Below are positions 1-14,623 of a stretch of 27,191 nucleotides of DNA, piece after piece. This stretch comes from an uncultured Massilia sp. (GTDB lineage: Bacteria; Pseudomonadota; Gammaproteobacteria; Burkholderiales; Burkholderiaceae). Numbering within the stretch: the first letter of the stretch is position 1; every line of letters starts with the position of its first letter. The stretch covers positions 1 to 27,191 of the forward strand of contig CAMPHU010000042.1 in NCBI GenBank assembly GCA_946886065.1, read 5' to 3'. The position numbers and the translations under genes are program-made. Under the pieces are notes generated by a model that was not told the DNA's origin, did no database searches, and worked only from the letters and a program-made list of their open reading frames with translations.

Positions 1-2759
<2,759 letters not shown>

Positions 2760-2763
<4 letters not shown>

Positions 2764-4160
2764 GCCTGGTGTTTCTCCGGGTGCGGTGCAGGGCGCGCCA
2801 TGCGCGCCTCGAGTCGTTTCATGAAGGCCGGGGCCTTGTGGTCTTCGCACCAGCACTGCATCGCCTGGTCGACCTGGCCGAGCAGGGCGTCGGGAAGCTT
2901 GAGCGGGCGGGTCTGGTCCATCAGAAAGCGGGTGGTCAGGCGGTAGCCGGCGACGCGGGTGAGCAGGCGCGAGATCGAGAAGCCGGGAATGGCGATGCGC
3001 ACCACGGCGTCGATCAGGCGCACCATGCCCATGCCGAGCACGAACAGCGCGCGCGAGAGCAGTGAGACGCGGCTGGTCAGGCCCAGGTCGCGGCTGGCCT
3101 GCCTGCCGCACAGGTAGCGGGTCAGCAGGACCGGGAAGGGCTTGAGCACGCGCAGGGGCAGTTCGTCGGCCATCGCCTGCATCAGGGCGGCGGCCAGCGT
3201 CGGACGCGGATCGGTTTCTTCCGGATGGGCGGCCAGGCGGGCGTCCCACACCGCGCGGCCGTGCGCCTGCATGGCCTGGAAGCGCGCCTCGGCGTCTTCC
3301 ATGGTCCAGACCATCAGCTCGCGCTCGATGCCGATCAGGTGGCCCAGCACGTTCCAGGCGTGCAGGTAGGCCTCTTCATCCTCGCGCGGCAGGCCCAGGC
3401 CGAGGCGGCGCAGGCCGCGCAGGAAAGCGTAGTGGAAGGTGAGCAGGGTGTAGGCCAGTTCCTCCTGGTTGCAGGGCAGCCCGTCGCGCCGGCTGTCCCA
3501 GCCGTGCGCGTACAGCGCGTGGTGCATGCCCTTGCCGGCGGGCGCCAGCGGCGCGACCGGCGCCGCGCACGCTCCCGCGCCCGGGGAGCCGCGCAGGATC
3601 AGGTGGCGGATGGTGGCGTGGATCAGGCGCACCTTGAGCGCCTGGGCGACGCCCCCGCCGGCCGCGTCGGTCAGGCCGCCGCGCATCATGACGGGAAAGA
3701 TCATCGCCGCCGTCGAGCGCACCCGGTAGTCGGTGTGCTGTTCCAGCTGGCCGGCGGCCTGCAGCACGGCCGACAGGTCGGGCAGGATGTAGCATTCGGG
3801 CAGGCTGGAGCAGAACAGCAAGGTGCACGACAGCATGCTCATGTCCATGAACAGCTTTTCGGCGCACGCGATGCAGGCCTTGTCGGCCCATTCGGGCAGC
3901 ACGCTGCAGGCGCGCACGTAGTCTTCGAGGGCGGCGGCGATCGCGGGATCGGCGCCGGGCGAGGCGCGCCAGCCGGCCAGCGTGCCGTTGCTGTCCCAGC
4001 GCGCCAGCTCGGCGTTGATCAGGGCGATGCGCGGGAACAGGCGCTCCGGATCGGCGGCGCTGTCGCCCAGCATGCGCGCCACGGCCTCGTCGGCCGCCGG
4101 ATCGGCGCGCAGCGCCGGCGCGGTCGCCCCGGCCAGGAGCTGCGGGGCATCCGGTTTCAT
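2760..4160 (-). CDS. DUF2236 protein, MpaB/latex-clearing-protein-like putative haem oxygenase
   Basis: 466 residues, no signal peptide. The sequence has the landmarks of the DUF2236 (oxygenase MpaB) family: an R-x-x-x-T element (R146...T150, in YRVRSTAAMIFPVMM) and, 31 residues later, the helix VRLIHATIRHLIL with H181. In latex-clearing protein (Lcp) the equivalent Arg and Thr lie near the haem and the His is the proximal ligand; the Lcp lysine just before the Thr is Ser149 here. A second conserved stretch, NQEELAYTLLTFHY (231-244), is also typical. Family members include b-type haem dioxygenases that cleave polyisoprene and fungal MpaB; most bacterial members have no known substrate. Both ends overlap neighbours by ATGA (4157-4160 and 2760-2763), tying it to the carotenoid-type gene upstream and the kinase downstream. 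Family assignment is fairly firm; oxygenase activity on an isoprenoid is inference. Confidence 0.82.
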
Positions 4161-4987
4161 GCGGCCTCCGCGCGCGGCGCCACGGCGCCGTTCCAGCGCT
4201 GCAGGCCGAGGATGGCGCAGAACAGCGGGATGCCCATCACGAAGGTGGCGATGGTGCGGGTCTCGACCGGGAAGCCCTGGGTGATCTGGAACACCATCAG
4301 GCCACCGTAGACGGCGAGCGGCACCTGCACGTCACGCAGGCGCAGCGAGCTCGATGCGCGCGGCGGCCACTTGCGCAGGCTGAGACGGAACAGGAACACG
4401 ATCGTCAACGCGATCAGCATCCAGCCCACGAAGCCCTGCAGGGTCTCGCCGAACCACCAGCCGTCCTTCTTCTCCATTTCCCAGGCCTTGAGCTTGTAGA
4501 CCATGTAAGGATCGACGCCCAGGTCGTAGGCGGTGATCACCAGGGCCGCCAGGAAGGACATGGTGAGCGACTGGCCGACCGGCGTGACGCCGTCGGACGG
4601 GGTCTGCCAGGCGATCAGGTTGGCGATCACGTAGCCGCAGTAGCCGAGCGCGAACCACATCAGGGGAATCACCAGTGGCACGTCGCCGACGCGTGGACCG
4701 AGGACGTCGGTGTAGGTGTACTTGCCGAAGAACCAGCCGTGCGAGGAACCCATCTGCTCGGCGAACCAGCCGATGGGCAAGGCGATCAAGGCGAAACGCA
4801 GCGCCGCCTTGACACCCAGCAGGTGCGCGGCGCTGGCGAAGCAGCAGCCGAACATCAGGAAGGAGCTCAACACCAGCAGCTGGGTCTGGCCGTTCCAGCC
4901 GCGCAGCAGCTGGACGGTGAGGAAAGCGCCCAGCAGGGCGAGCGTGAACCAGGAGCCGTGGCCGGTACGGTGATGCGTTGACGTCAT
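4157..4987 (-). CDS. carotenoid biosynthesis protein, DUF422/CruF-like membrane protein
   Basis: 276-residue polytopic inner-membrane protein with about seven hydrophobic segments. It has the hallmarks of the Caroten_synth (DUF422) family: W-F-A-E-Q-M-G after the second or third helix, the conserved block GWFFGKYTYTDVLGP followed by VPLVIPLMWF, and a later YDLGVDP motif. Characterised relatives are carotenoid 1,2-hydratases (CruF, bisanhydrobacterioruberin hydratase), which add water to the terminal isoprene of acyclic carotenoids. No phytoene synthase or desaturase gene is visible in the window, so the true substrate may be a carotenoid made elsewhere or another terpenoid. The ATG is preceded by AAGAGGA with a 9-base spacer. 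The stop overlaps the start of the DUF2236 gene (ATGA), and the TonB receptor ends 63 bp upstream on the same strand. Confidence 0.85.
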   Translation of the reverse strand: MTSTHHRTGHGSWFTLALLGAFLTVQLLRGWNGQTQLLVLSSFLMFGCCFASAAHLLGVKAALRFALIALPIGWFAEQMGSSHGWFFGKYTYTDVLGPRVGDVPLVIPLMWFALGYCGYVIANLIAWQTPSDGVTPVGQSLTMSFLAALVITAYDLGVDPYMVYKLKAWEMEKKDGWWFGETLQGFVGWMLIALTIVFLFRLSLRKWPPRASSSLRLRDVQVPLAVYGGLMVFQITQGFPVETRTIATFVMGIPLFCAILGLQRWNGAVAPRAEAA

Positions 4988-4993
4988 TTATTG

Positions 4994-5049
4994 TGATCCT
5001 CTTGATGGGAGTGCGCGTCGGCGCGGGTGGGTGGCGGGTGATCCTCTTG
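4994..5049. repeat. 11-bp direct repeat in the receptor/carotenoid-gene junction
   Basis: TGATCCTCTTG occurs at 4994-5004 and again at 5039-5049. Read on the minus strand (CAAGAGGATCA), one copy supplies the ribosome-binding site of the DUF422 gene and the other starts two bases after the TAA of the TonB receptor. A small duplication of the junction would explain it. No function is implied. Confidence 0.6.
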
Positions 5050-5050
5050 C

Positions 5051-7318
<2,268 letters not shown>

Positions 7319-7610
7319 TTCAGACCACTCCCTTGTTTCTCTTCTTATGTGCCAGCGCGGCGCCAGGGCACCACGCTTCCCCCATATGTATGTTCTTGTT
7401 GGCAATTTATCTTGCGCTAGGGGATGCAAAATCCCCCCAGTCTAGCAGGTCATTTCTGCCGGAAATAGTGTTTAAGTGCATATTGAACAAAAAAATGCGT
7501 CAGTGCAACGAATCATTTTTACAATGTTCACAATTGGGCCGCTGTCGTGCGCCGCGTGGCCGGCGCTTCGCTTATTTTCCGGAGACAAACAGCACACCGA
7601 GGAGAACGTC
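7319..7610. promoter_or_regulatory. divergent control region between TonB receptor and secreted GH43
   Basis: About 290 bp, clearly more AT-rich than its neighbours, holding the start signals of two divergent genes. It contains a perfect hairpin, GGGGAT-GCAAA-ATCCCC (7420-7436), and an imperfect inverted repeat, TGTTTAA-(7)-TTGAACA, at about 7470-7490. For the plus strand, TACAAT at 7520-7525 is a good -10 hexamer, with only a weak -35 (GCGTCA) 17 bases upstream. I could not identify a convincing minus-strand promoter. No credible small gene was seen here: the open frame running through it into GH43 (from 7476) lacks a ribosome-binding site. Confidence 0.5.
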
Positions 7611-9395
7611 TTGAGCAAACCTGGATTCCGGCTTTGCGCCGCGCTGTCGCTATCCCTGTCGCTGTGCACCGCGGCGGCGGCCGCGCCCAAGACCTTCGCC
7701 AACCCCTTGCCGCTGCGGCTGGCGGACGGCAGCCTGGCCGAGAGCTGCGCCGACCCGTCCGTGCTGCGCGACCGCACGACCGATAATCCGGTCTGGTACC
7801 TGTACTGCACCACCGATCCGATCAGCCACAAGGAGCGCGACGGGGCCGGCTGGCGCTTCCGCCTGATGCCGATCTTCCGTTCGGTCGACCTGGTCCACTG
7901 GTACCACGTGGGCGACGCCTTCGAGGAGCGCCCGCGCGGGCTGGCGGCGCCCAAGGCCGGGCTGTGGGCGCCGGAAGCCGTGTACATGAACGGCAGCTAC
8001 TTCCTGTATTTCACCATTACCGACGTGGACGACGCCCACAGCCCGGAGCCGGGCTGCGCCTCGGACAGCGCGATCGGCGTGGCGACCAGCGCCTCGCCGG
8101 CCGGGCCGTGGAAAGCGGTGGCGCGGCCGGTGGTGCCGCCGCGCCGCGCGGGCAGCGGCTGCAAGTTCCACTGGACTTTCGACCCCGACATCGCCCAGGA
8201 CGACCAGGGCGACCGCTGGATCTATTACGGCAGCTACGGCGGCGGCATCTTCGTGCAGCGCCTGTCCTCGGACGGGATGGGCCTGGTGGGCGACCCGGTG
8301 CGCATCGGCGCCGACGACCGCTACGAAGGCGCGGAGGTCGTGCGCCATGGCGGCTGGTGGTACCTGTTCGCCTCGGCGACCGACTGCTGCAACGGGCCCC
8401 TGACCGGCTACGGCCTCTACGTCGGCCGCGCCAAGGGGCCGGAAGGGCCCTTCCTCGACCGCGAGGGCAACGATATGGCGGCCGCGCGCGCGGGCGGCAC
8501 GCCGGTGCTGGCCCAGAACGGCAACCGCTGGATCGGGGCCGGACATAACTCGGTGTTCAAGGACGACACCGGGCAGTGGTGGACCATGTACCACGCGGTC
8601 GACCGCAAGCAGGGTTTCTTCAGCGCCCGCGACAAGCTGACACGCCGGCCGGTGCTGCTGGACCGGATCGAGTGGGTCGACGGCTGGCCGGTGATCGCGG
8701 GCGGGCGCGGTCCGACCGATGCTGCGCAAGCGATGCCCGGCACGCGGGCGGCGCATCCGGCGCCGATGGCGCCAGCCGCCGCAACCCTGTTATGGCAGGA
8801 CGGGTTCGACCGGCCGCAACTGAACCGGCGCTGGAGCTGGCTGCGGCCTGCCGCGGCGGGAAGCTGGGCGGCGGCCCAGCCGGGCCTGCGCATGGCCACC
8901 ACCGACACCGACCTGCACGCCGGCACCGACACTGCCCCCGTGCTGACGGCGGCGCTGCCCGCCGGCGACCTGCGCATCGAAACCCGCCTGCGCCTGGACG
9001 CGCCGCTCGACTGCTGCGCCAGGCCGGTGCAGGCCGGATTGGTGCTGATACGCGACGACGACAACTACGTGAAACTGGTGGAATTGGCGCGGGGCGGGCT
9101 GCGCCAGGTGGAATTCGGGAAGGAACTGGCGCCGGTCGAGGCCCACCATCCGCGCTATGGCAACACGGTGGTGGGCACGCCGGGGGAATGGACCTGGCTG
9201 CGGCTGGACGTGCGCCGCGGCGGCGGCGAGGAGCGCTACACCGCCTGGTCCAGCCAGGACGGCCGCAACTGGGTGGGCGGCGGCACCTGGACCCACCGTC
9301 TGGGGGCGGGAGCGAAACTAGGCCTGGTGGCGATGGGCGGCGCCGGCCACGCCGTCACCTTCAGCCAGGTCTCCGTGTCCCAGCTCCGCCGGTGA
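7611..9395 (+). CDS. secreted GH43 glycoside hydrolase with C-terminal lectin-like domain
   Basis: 594 residues from a TTG start at 7611, chosen because GAGGAG (7599-7604) sits 6 bases before it and the protein then opens with a typical signal peptide (SKPGFRLCAALSLSLSL, cleavage near AAAA-APK). The five-bladed-propeller GH43 domain spans about 30-400: probable catalytic base D48 (ADPSVL), the WAPE strand at 119-122, the pKa-modulating Asp D191 (FDPDIAQDD), the acid E239 (YEGAEV) and the GAGHNS calcium-site motif. Residues about 420-594 form a second domain (DGFDR...W, then DDDNYVKLV) like the concanavalin-fold C-terminal domains of GH43 and DUF1349 proteins. GH43 enzymes cleave alpha-L-arabinofuranosides or beta-xylosides; the exact substrate cannot be read from sequence alone. 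Its last 78 bases overlap the 3' end of the oppositely oriented exporter gene. Confidence 0.9.
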   Translation: MSKPGFRLCAALSLSLSLCTAAAAAPKTFANPLPLRLADGSLAESCADPSVLRDRTTDNPVWYLYCTTDPISHKERDGAGWRFRLMPIFRSVDLVHWYHVGDAFEERPRGLAAPKAGLWAPEAVYMNGSYFLYFTITDVDDAHSPEPGCASDSAIGVATSASPAGPWKAVARPVVPPRRAGSGCKFHWTFDPDIAQDDQGDRWIYYGSYGGGIFVQRLSSDGMGLVGDPVRIGADDRYEGAEVVRHGGWWYLFASATDCCNGPLTGYGLYVGRAKGPEGPFLDREGNDMAAARAGGTPVLAQNGNRWIGAGHNSVFKDDTGQWWTMYHAVDRKQGFFSARDKLTRRPVLLDRIEWVDGWPVIAGGRGPTDAAQAMPGTRAAHPAPMAPAAATLLWQDGFDRPQLNRRWSWLRPAAAGSWAAAQPGLRMATTDTDLHAGTDTAPVLTAALPAGDLRIETRLRLDAPLDCCARPVQAGLVLIRDDDNYVKLVELARGGLRQVEFGKELAPVEAHHPRYGNTVVGTPGEWTWLRLDVRRGGGEERYTAWSSQDGRNWVGGGTWTHRLGAGAKLGLVAMGGAGHAVTFSQVSVSQLRR

Positions 9396-10307
9396 GGAAG
9401 CGTGCGCGCGGACCGACCAGGTCACGCCGCACACCAGCAGGGCGATGGCGGCCAGCTCCAGCGGGCGCGGCCCGTGCCCGCGGTAGACGAAGCCGTAGGC
9501 CAGCGCGAACAGGGTCTCGAACAGGATCAGCTGGCCGGACAGCGTGACCGGCACGCGCCGGCTGGCCACGTTCCAGAGCTGGTTGCCGATCACGGAGGCG
9601 CCGAGGGCGAGCAGGGCGTTGCAGGTCCAGAACAGGGACCAGTCGCGCGCCGCGCCCGCGGCCGGGCCGGCTGCGCCGACGGCGGCCGCCGCCGCGCCCA
9701 GGATCAATGCCAGGATGCCGGTCGACAGGCCGTACAGGGCCGACCATTCGGCGCTGCCGAAGTGCGGGTTGCGCTTGAGGTAGCGGGCGTTGTCGAGGGC
9801 ATACCAGCTCCAGCACAGCAGGGCGCCGGTGGCGCAGGCGATGCCGGCGGCGGTGCGCACGGGATCGCTGCTGGCCGGGTGGGCGAAGGCGTCGACGTTG
9901 ATGCAGGCGATGCCGGCCGCGACCAGCAGCAGCGGCAGGGCCAGGCGGCGCAGCGGCACGGCGCCGTGGTCGTTGCGGCCGAGGAGGGTGACCACGACCG
10001 GCAGCATGCCGACGATCAGCGAGGTCGGGCCGACGCCGGCGTACTGGACGCCGACCGACAGGAGCATGTAGTAGACCAGGTTGCCTGCCAGGGCGTGGCG
10101 GACCAGGGCGGCGCAGTCGGCGCGGGTCAGGCGCTGCTGCAGGCCGCGCAGCTTGGGCAGCAGGATGGCGAAAGCCATCGCGCCATAGGCGAGGTAGCGG
10201 CCGACGGCCAGCTCCAGCGGGCTGAACGTGGACAGCAGCTCGGGGACGATGAAGACCAGGCCCCACAGGGCGCCGGCCAGGAGGCCGCAGAGTACGCCGA
10301 TTCCCAT
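9318..10307 (-). CDS. EamA/DMT-family membrane transporter
   Basis: About 329 residues with roughly ten hydrophobic helices arranged as two EamA repeats, as in drug/metabolite exporters (DMT superfamily). The first repeat opens with MGIGVLCGLLAGALWGLVF and contains VGRYLAYG and GVGPTSLIVGMLPV; the second ends in SGQLILFETLFALAYGF and an ALLVCGV helix. I prefer the ATG at 10307, behind AGGTGG; a GTG three codons upstream is also possible. The C-terminal tail is hydrophilic. It lies on the opposite strand between the secreted GH43 and the sugar ABC operon, overlapping the former tail-to-tail, so it is probably an independently expressed gene within the sugar locus. The exported substrate is unknown. 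Confidence 0.88.
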   Translation of the reverse strand: MGIGVLCGLLAGALWGLVFIVPELLSTFSPLELAVGRYLAYGAMAFAILLPKLRGLQQRLTRADCAALVRHALAGNLVYYMLLSVGVQYAGVGPTSLIVGMLPVVVTLLGRNDHGAVPLRRLALPLLLVAAGIACINVDAFAHPASSDPVRTAAGIACATGALLCWSWYALDNARYLKRNPHFGSAEWSALYGLSTGILALILGAAAAAVGAAGPAAGAARDWSLFWTCNALLALGASVIGNQLWNVASRRVPVTLSGQLILFETLFALAYGFVYRGHGPRPLELAAIALLVCGVTWSVRAHASSPAELGHGDLAEGDGVAGAAHRHQA

Positions 10308-10467
10308 TTCCACCACCTGCGAAAAGGGAAGATTTTAGCAGCGCGGCGCCATTCACGTTCTTCGAACCCGGGCTTCTGCGCCCACCCGCACGTTTGCTCT
10401 CGCCCGAAGCAACAATTATTTGCTAGTATTAATTCATAAACATCAACAAACATTGCAGGAGACGAGC
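10308..10467. promoter_or_regulatory. divergent promoter region of EamA gene and sugar ABC operon
   Basis: The segment from about 10405 to 10455 is markedly AT-rich and must carry the promoter of the ABC operon. TAGTAT at 10424-10429 is a possible -10, but no good -35 is found at the right distance. A short inverted repeat, AGCAA-(7)-TTGCT (10408-10424), overlaps it and could be a repressor half-site pair; this is weak evidence. It does not resemble the longer palindrome at 15713. Confidence 0.35.
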
Positions 10468-11766
10468 TTGGCGTGCAAAGCATTGGGCCTGGCTGGCGCC
10501 GTGCTGGCGGCCGCGTTGGCGGGCGTCAGCCTGCCCGCGCTGGCCCAGGTCGAAGTCAGGATGTGGACCTTGCTGTCCGGCGGCGACGGCGCGCGCATGC
10601 GCGCGCTGGTCGAGCGCTTCAACGCCAGCCAGCGCGAGGTGAGGGTGGTCAGCACCACGCTGAAGTGGGGCGAGCCTTTCTACACCAAGCTGATCACCTC
10701 GACCGTGGTCGGCGCCGGTCCCGATATCGCCACCGTCCACCTGTCGCGCATGGTCAACCTGGCCGGCGGCGGCGTGCTGCGGCCCATCGCCCCCTTCGAA
10801 CTGAGCGGCGCCGACCTGAGCGACACCGATTTCTACCCGCGCCAATGGCAAAAGTCGCTTTACCAGGGCAAGATCTACGCGGTCCCCATCGACCTGCACC
10901 CCCTGGTCCTGTACTACAACAAGACCCTCACCGGCCGGGCCGGCCTGCTCGACGCCGAGGGCCGGCTGGCGCCCATCGACGGCATCGACGCCCTGACCGA
11001 CGCCTTCCGCGCCGTGCGCCAGGCCACCGGCCGCCCCGGCATGACGATGGAAAGCAGCCAGAGCTCCTATGCCGTGTGGCGCCTGTGGGTGACCATGCTC
11101 GCGCAGCGCAGTGTCCCGCTGATCAAGGACGGGCGCTTCGCCTACGGCCGCGCGGGCGAGGACTCGCTGGCGCGTATCGCCGGCTGGTTCCAGAAGGGTT
11201 ACGCCCAGGCCGGCCTGGACTACGCCGCCTCCACCAGCCAGTTCATGGGTGGGAATGCGGGCTTCATGATCAACGGCGTGTGGGAGGTGCCCGAGCTGGT
11301 GCGCGCCACCAGGCAGGGCACGCTCGGTTTCGACTACGGCATCGCGCCGCTGCCGCGCATGTACGGCAACGCCAGCGTCTGGGCCGATTCGCATGCCTTC
11401 GCGATCCCGGCCAACGAGAAGCATCCCATGCCGCCGGCCAAGGTCAAGGCGGTGATGCGCTTCATCGCTTTCGTCAGCAAGAACTCCCTGGGCTGGGCCG
11501 AAGGCGGCCACGTGCTGGCCTACCGCCCGGTGGCCGAATCGCCCCAGGCGCTGGCCCTGATGCCCAACGCGCTCTATGCCGGCGTGGCCGACCACGTGGT
11601 CTACGATCCGGACGCCTGGTACATGGGCGCCGCCGGGCCGCTGGAAGCGATGGCGTCCAAGTTCATGCCGGCCGCGCTGTCCTCGCAGCTGACGCCCGCG
11701 CAGGCCCTGCGCATGTTCGAGACCGAGGCGGCGCGCCTGGTGCGCAAGCGCCCGCCGCGTTACTAG
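10468..11766 (+). CDS. sugar ABC transporter substrate-binding protein (family 1)
   Basis: 432 residues from a TTG at 10468, preceded by AGGAGA at a 5-base spacing; an upstream in-frame ATG (10420) has no ribosome-binding site and would spoil the signal peptide. Signal peptide 1-26 (LACKALGLAGAVLAAALAG, cleavage after ALA). The mature protein has the family-1 (MalE/UgpB type) pattern: VRMWTLLSGGDGARM, RFNASQ, GPDIATVH, YQGKIYAVPIDLHPLVLYYNK, FMINGVWEVPEL and DSHAFAIPANEKH. It delivers a sugar or oligosaccharide to the permeases encoded next. The stop lies within TACTAGGAG, so the ribosome-binding site of the first permease overlaps its end. First gene of a tight five-gene run ending with the LacI-type regulator. 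Confidence 0.93.
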   Translation: MACKALGLAGAVLAAALAGVSLPALAQVEVRMWTLLSGGDGARMRALVERFNASQREVRVVSTTLKWGEPFYTKLITSTVVGAGPDIATVHLSRMVNLAGGGVLRPIAPFELSGADLSDTDFYPRQWQKSLYQGKIYAVPIDLHPLVLYYNKTLTGRAGLLDAEGRLAPIDGIDALTDAFRAVRQATGRPGMTMESSQSSYAVWRLWVTMLAQRSVPLIKDGRFAYGRAGEDSLARIAGWFQKGYAQAGLDYAASTSQFMGGNAGFMINGVWEVPELVRATRQGTLGFDYGIAPLPRMYGNASVWADSHAFAIPANEKHPMPPAKVKAVMRFIAFVSKNSLGWAEGGHVLAYRPVAESPQALALMPNALYAGVADHVVYDPDAWYMGAAGPLEAMASKFMPAALSSQLTPAQALRMFETEAARLVRKRPPRY

Positions 11767-11774
11767 GAGCCCCG

Positions 11775-12668
11775 ATGCGCTTCCTTTCCACGCCGCAGCC
11801 GCGGCGCCAGACCCTGCCCGCGCTGCTCATGCTGGCCCCATTCGCGGCGGTCTTCATCCTGTTCTTCTTCCTCCCCGCGCTCGAGACCTTCTGGCTGAGC
11901 CTGACGGAAAGCAGCCTGACCCGCACCAACGCCTTCGTCGGCCTGGACAACTACATCACCCTGGTCCGGGACCCGAATTTCTGGGCGGCCCTCGGCCACA
12001 CCTTCTATTTCGCGCTGCTCACCGTGGTGCCGCTGACGGCGCTCGGGCTGCTCATGGCCCTGCTGGTCGACCGCTTCGTGCGCGCCCCGTTAAAGCTGGG
12101 TGCGTGGCTGCAGGGCGCCTTCTTCCTGCCCTACGTGCTGCCGATCTCGGTCATGACCCTGATCGCGGACTGGATGCTCCAGCCTTCCTCGGGCGTCGTC
12201 AACCACGTGCTCGGCATGCAGCGCGCCTGGTTCGCGGACCTCACCTGGGCCATGCCCATGGTGGCCATCGCCACCATCTGGTGGACGGTCGGCTTCAACA
12301 TGCTGATGTTCCTGGCCGGCCTGCGCAACATCCCGGCCGACCTCTACGAGGCGGCGGCCCTGGATGGCGCGCGCGGCTTCACCCTGTTCCGCACCATCAC
12401 CTGGCCGGCGCTGCGGCCCGTGGCCGGCATGGCGATGGTGCTGCAGCTGATCGCCTCGATGAAGATCTTCGGCCAGACCTACATCATGACCACCGGCGGC
12501 CCCTTCAACACCACGCGCGTGACCCTGCACTACATGTACGAGACCGCCTTCACCCAGAGCGACGCCGGCTACGCCGCCGCGATCGCCATGGCCTTCGTCC
12601 TGATCGTGATCCTGCTGTCGCTGGCCCAGGCCGGCCTGGTGCGCTGGCTGGACGGGAGGAATGCATGA
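11775..12668 (+). CDS. sugar ABC transporter permease (MalF/UgpA type)
   Basis: 297 residues, six predicted helices beginning with ALLMLAPFAAVFILFFFLP. The cytoplasmic EAA loop that contacts the ATPase is clear at about 192-210 (YEAAALDGARGFTLFRTITWPAL), with the TTGGPFN motif common in this permease class further on. The ATG follows AGGAG by 5 bases, 8 bp after the binding-protein stop. Its TGA overlaps the ATG of the second permease (ATGA at 12665-12668). Forms the heterodimeric channel with the next gene product. Confidence 0.95.
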   Translation: MRFLSTPQPRRQTLPALLMLAPFAAVFILFFFLPALETFWLSLTESSLTRTNAFVGLDNYITLVRDPNFWAALGHTFYFALLTVVPLTALGLLMALLVDRFVRAPLKLGAWLQGAFFLPYVLPISVMTLIADWMLQPSSGVVNHVLGMQRAWFADLTWAMPMVAIATIWWTVGFNMLMFLAGLRNIPADLYEAAALDGARGFTLFRTITWPALRPVAGMAMVLQLIASMKIFGQTYIMTTGGPFNTTRVTLHYMYETAFTQSDAGYAAAIAMAFVLIVILLSLAQAGLVRWLDGRNA

Positions 12669-13498
12669 AGCACCGATCCGGACTGGGCTGGACCCTGGTG
12701 GGGGCGGGCGCGGCGCTGCTGCTGGCCGCCATGTGGGTGGCGCCGCTGCTGTGGGCGCTGAGCACGGCCCTGCGACCGGAGCACGAGACCGTGTCCGCCG
12801 TGTTCCATTGGCTGCCCCGGGACTGGACCCTGGACGCCTTCCGCAAGGTGCTCGCGGCCGGCAATGTCGGGCGCTGGCTGTTCAACAGCGCGCTGGTGGC
12901 CCTGCTGGTCACCGTGATCACCATGACCCTGAGCCTGATGGCCGCCTACGCCTTCTCGCAACTGCGCTTCCGCGGCCGCCAGGTCCTGTTCGCCGTCGCC
13001 ATGCTGGCCTTCCTGGTGCCCTTCGAGGCGCTGCTGGTGCCGTTGTTCCGCATGATGAACCAGCTTGGCCTGATCAACAGCTATGCCGGCATCGTGCTGC
13101 CCCAGGTGGTGGCGCCGGTGGTGATCTTCGTCTTCAAGGGCTTCTTCGACGCGATTCCCGCCGACTTCCGCGAAGCCGCGGTGATGGACGGGGCCGGGCC
13201 GCTGCGCATCCTGTGGAGCGTCTACCTGCCGGTCTCGGGCAATATCGTGTGGGCGATGGCGATCGTGACCTTCATCGCGGCCTGGAACAACTTCCTGTGG
13301 CCCTTCATCATCGTCACTTCGACCGACATGATGACCATTCCGCTGGGCCTGACCCAGACCTACGACGCCTTCGGCGTGCGCTACGCCCAGCTGATGGCGG
13401 CGGCCCTGGTCGGGGCGCTGCCGGTGGCGCTGGCCTATGTGCTGTTCCAGCGCCGCGTCACCCACGGCTTCCTCGCCGCCACCGGCCTGAAAGGATAA
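12665..13498 (+). CDS. sugar ABC transporter permease (MalG/UgpE type)
   Basis: 277 residues, six helices, with the EAA loop at about 170-188 (REAAVMDGAGPLRILWSVYLP). The N-terminal WVAPLLWALSTALRPE and the conserved FLVPFEALLVPLF and AAWNNFLWPFI segments are typical of the MalG/AraQ-like partner permease. The start is fixed by the ATGA overlap with the first permease, and GGGAGG lies just upstream. The ATPase gene begins 3 bp after its stop. Second half of the importer channel. Confidence 0.95.
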   Translation: MKHRSGLGWTLVGAGAALLLAAMWVAPLLWALSTALRPEHETVSAVFHWLPRDWTLDAFRKVLAAGNVGRWLFNSALVALLVTVITMTLSLMAAYAFSQLRFRGRQVLFAVAMLAFLVPFEALLVPLFRMMNQLGLINSYAGIVLPQVVAPVVIFVFKGFFDAIPADFREAAVMDGAGPLRILWSVYLPVSGNIVWAMAIVTFIAAWNNFLWPFIIVTSTDMMTIPLGLTQTYDAFGVRYAQLMAAALVGALPVALAYVLFQRRVTHGFLAATGLKG

Positions 13499-13501
13499 TT
13501 C

Positions 13502-14619
<1,118 letters not shown>

Positions 14620-14623
<4 letters not shown>

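Noticed and set aside
7476..7610. N-terminal extension of the secreted GH43 to an ATG at 7476
   Set aside because: No ribosome-binding site; the extension would hide the signal peptide, and TTG at 7611 has GAGGAG at ideal spacing.
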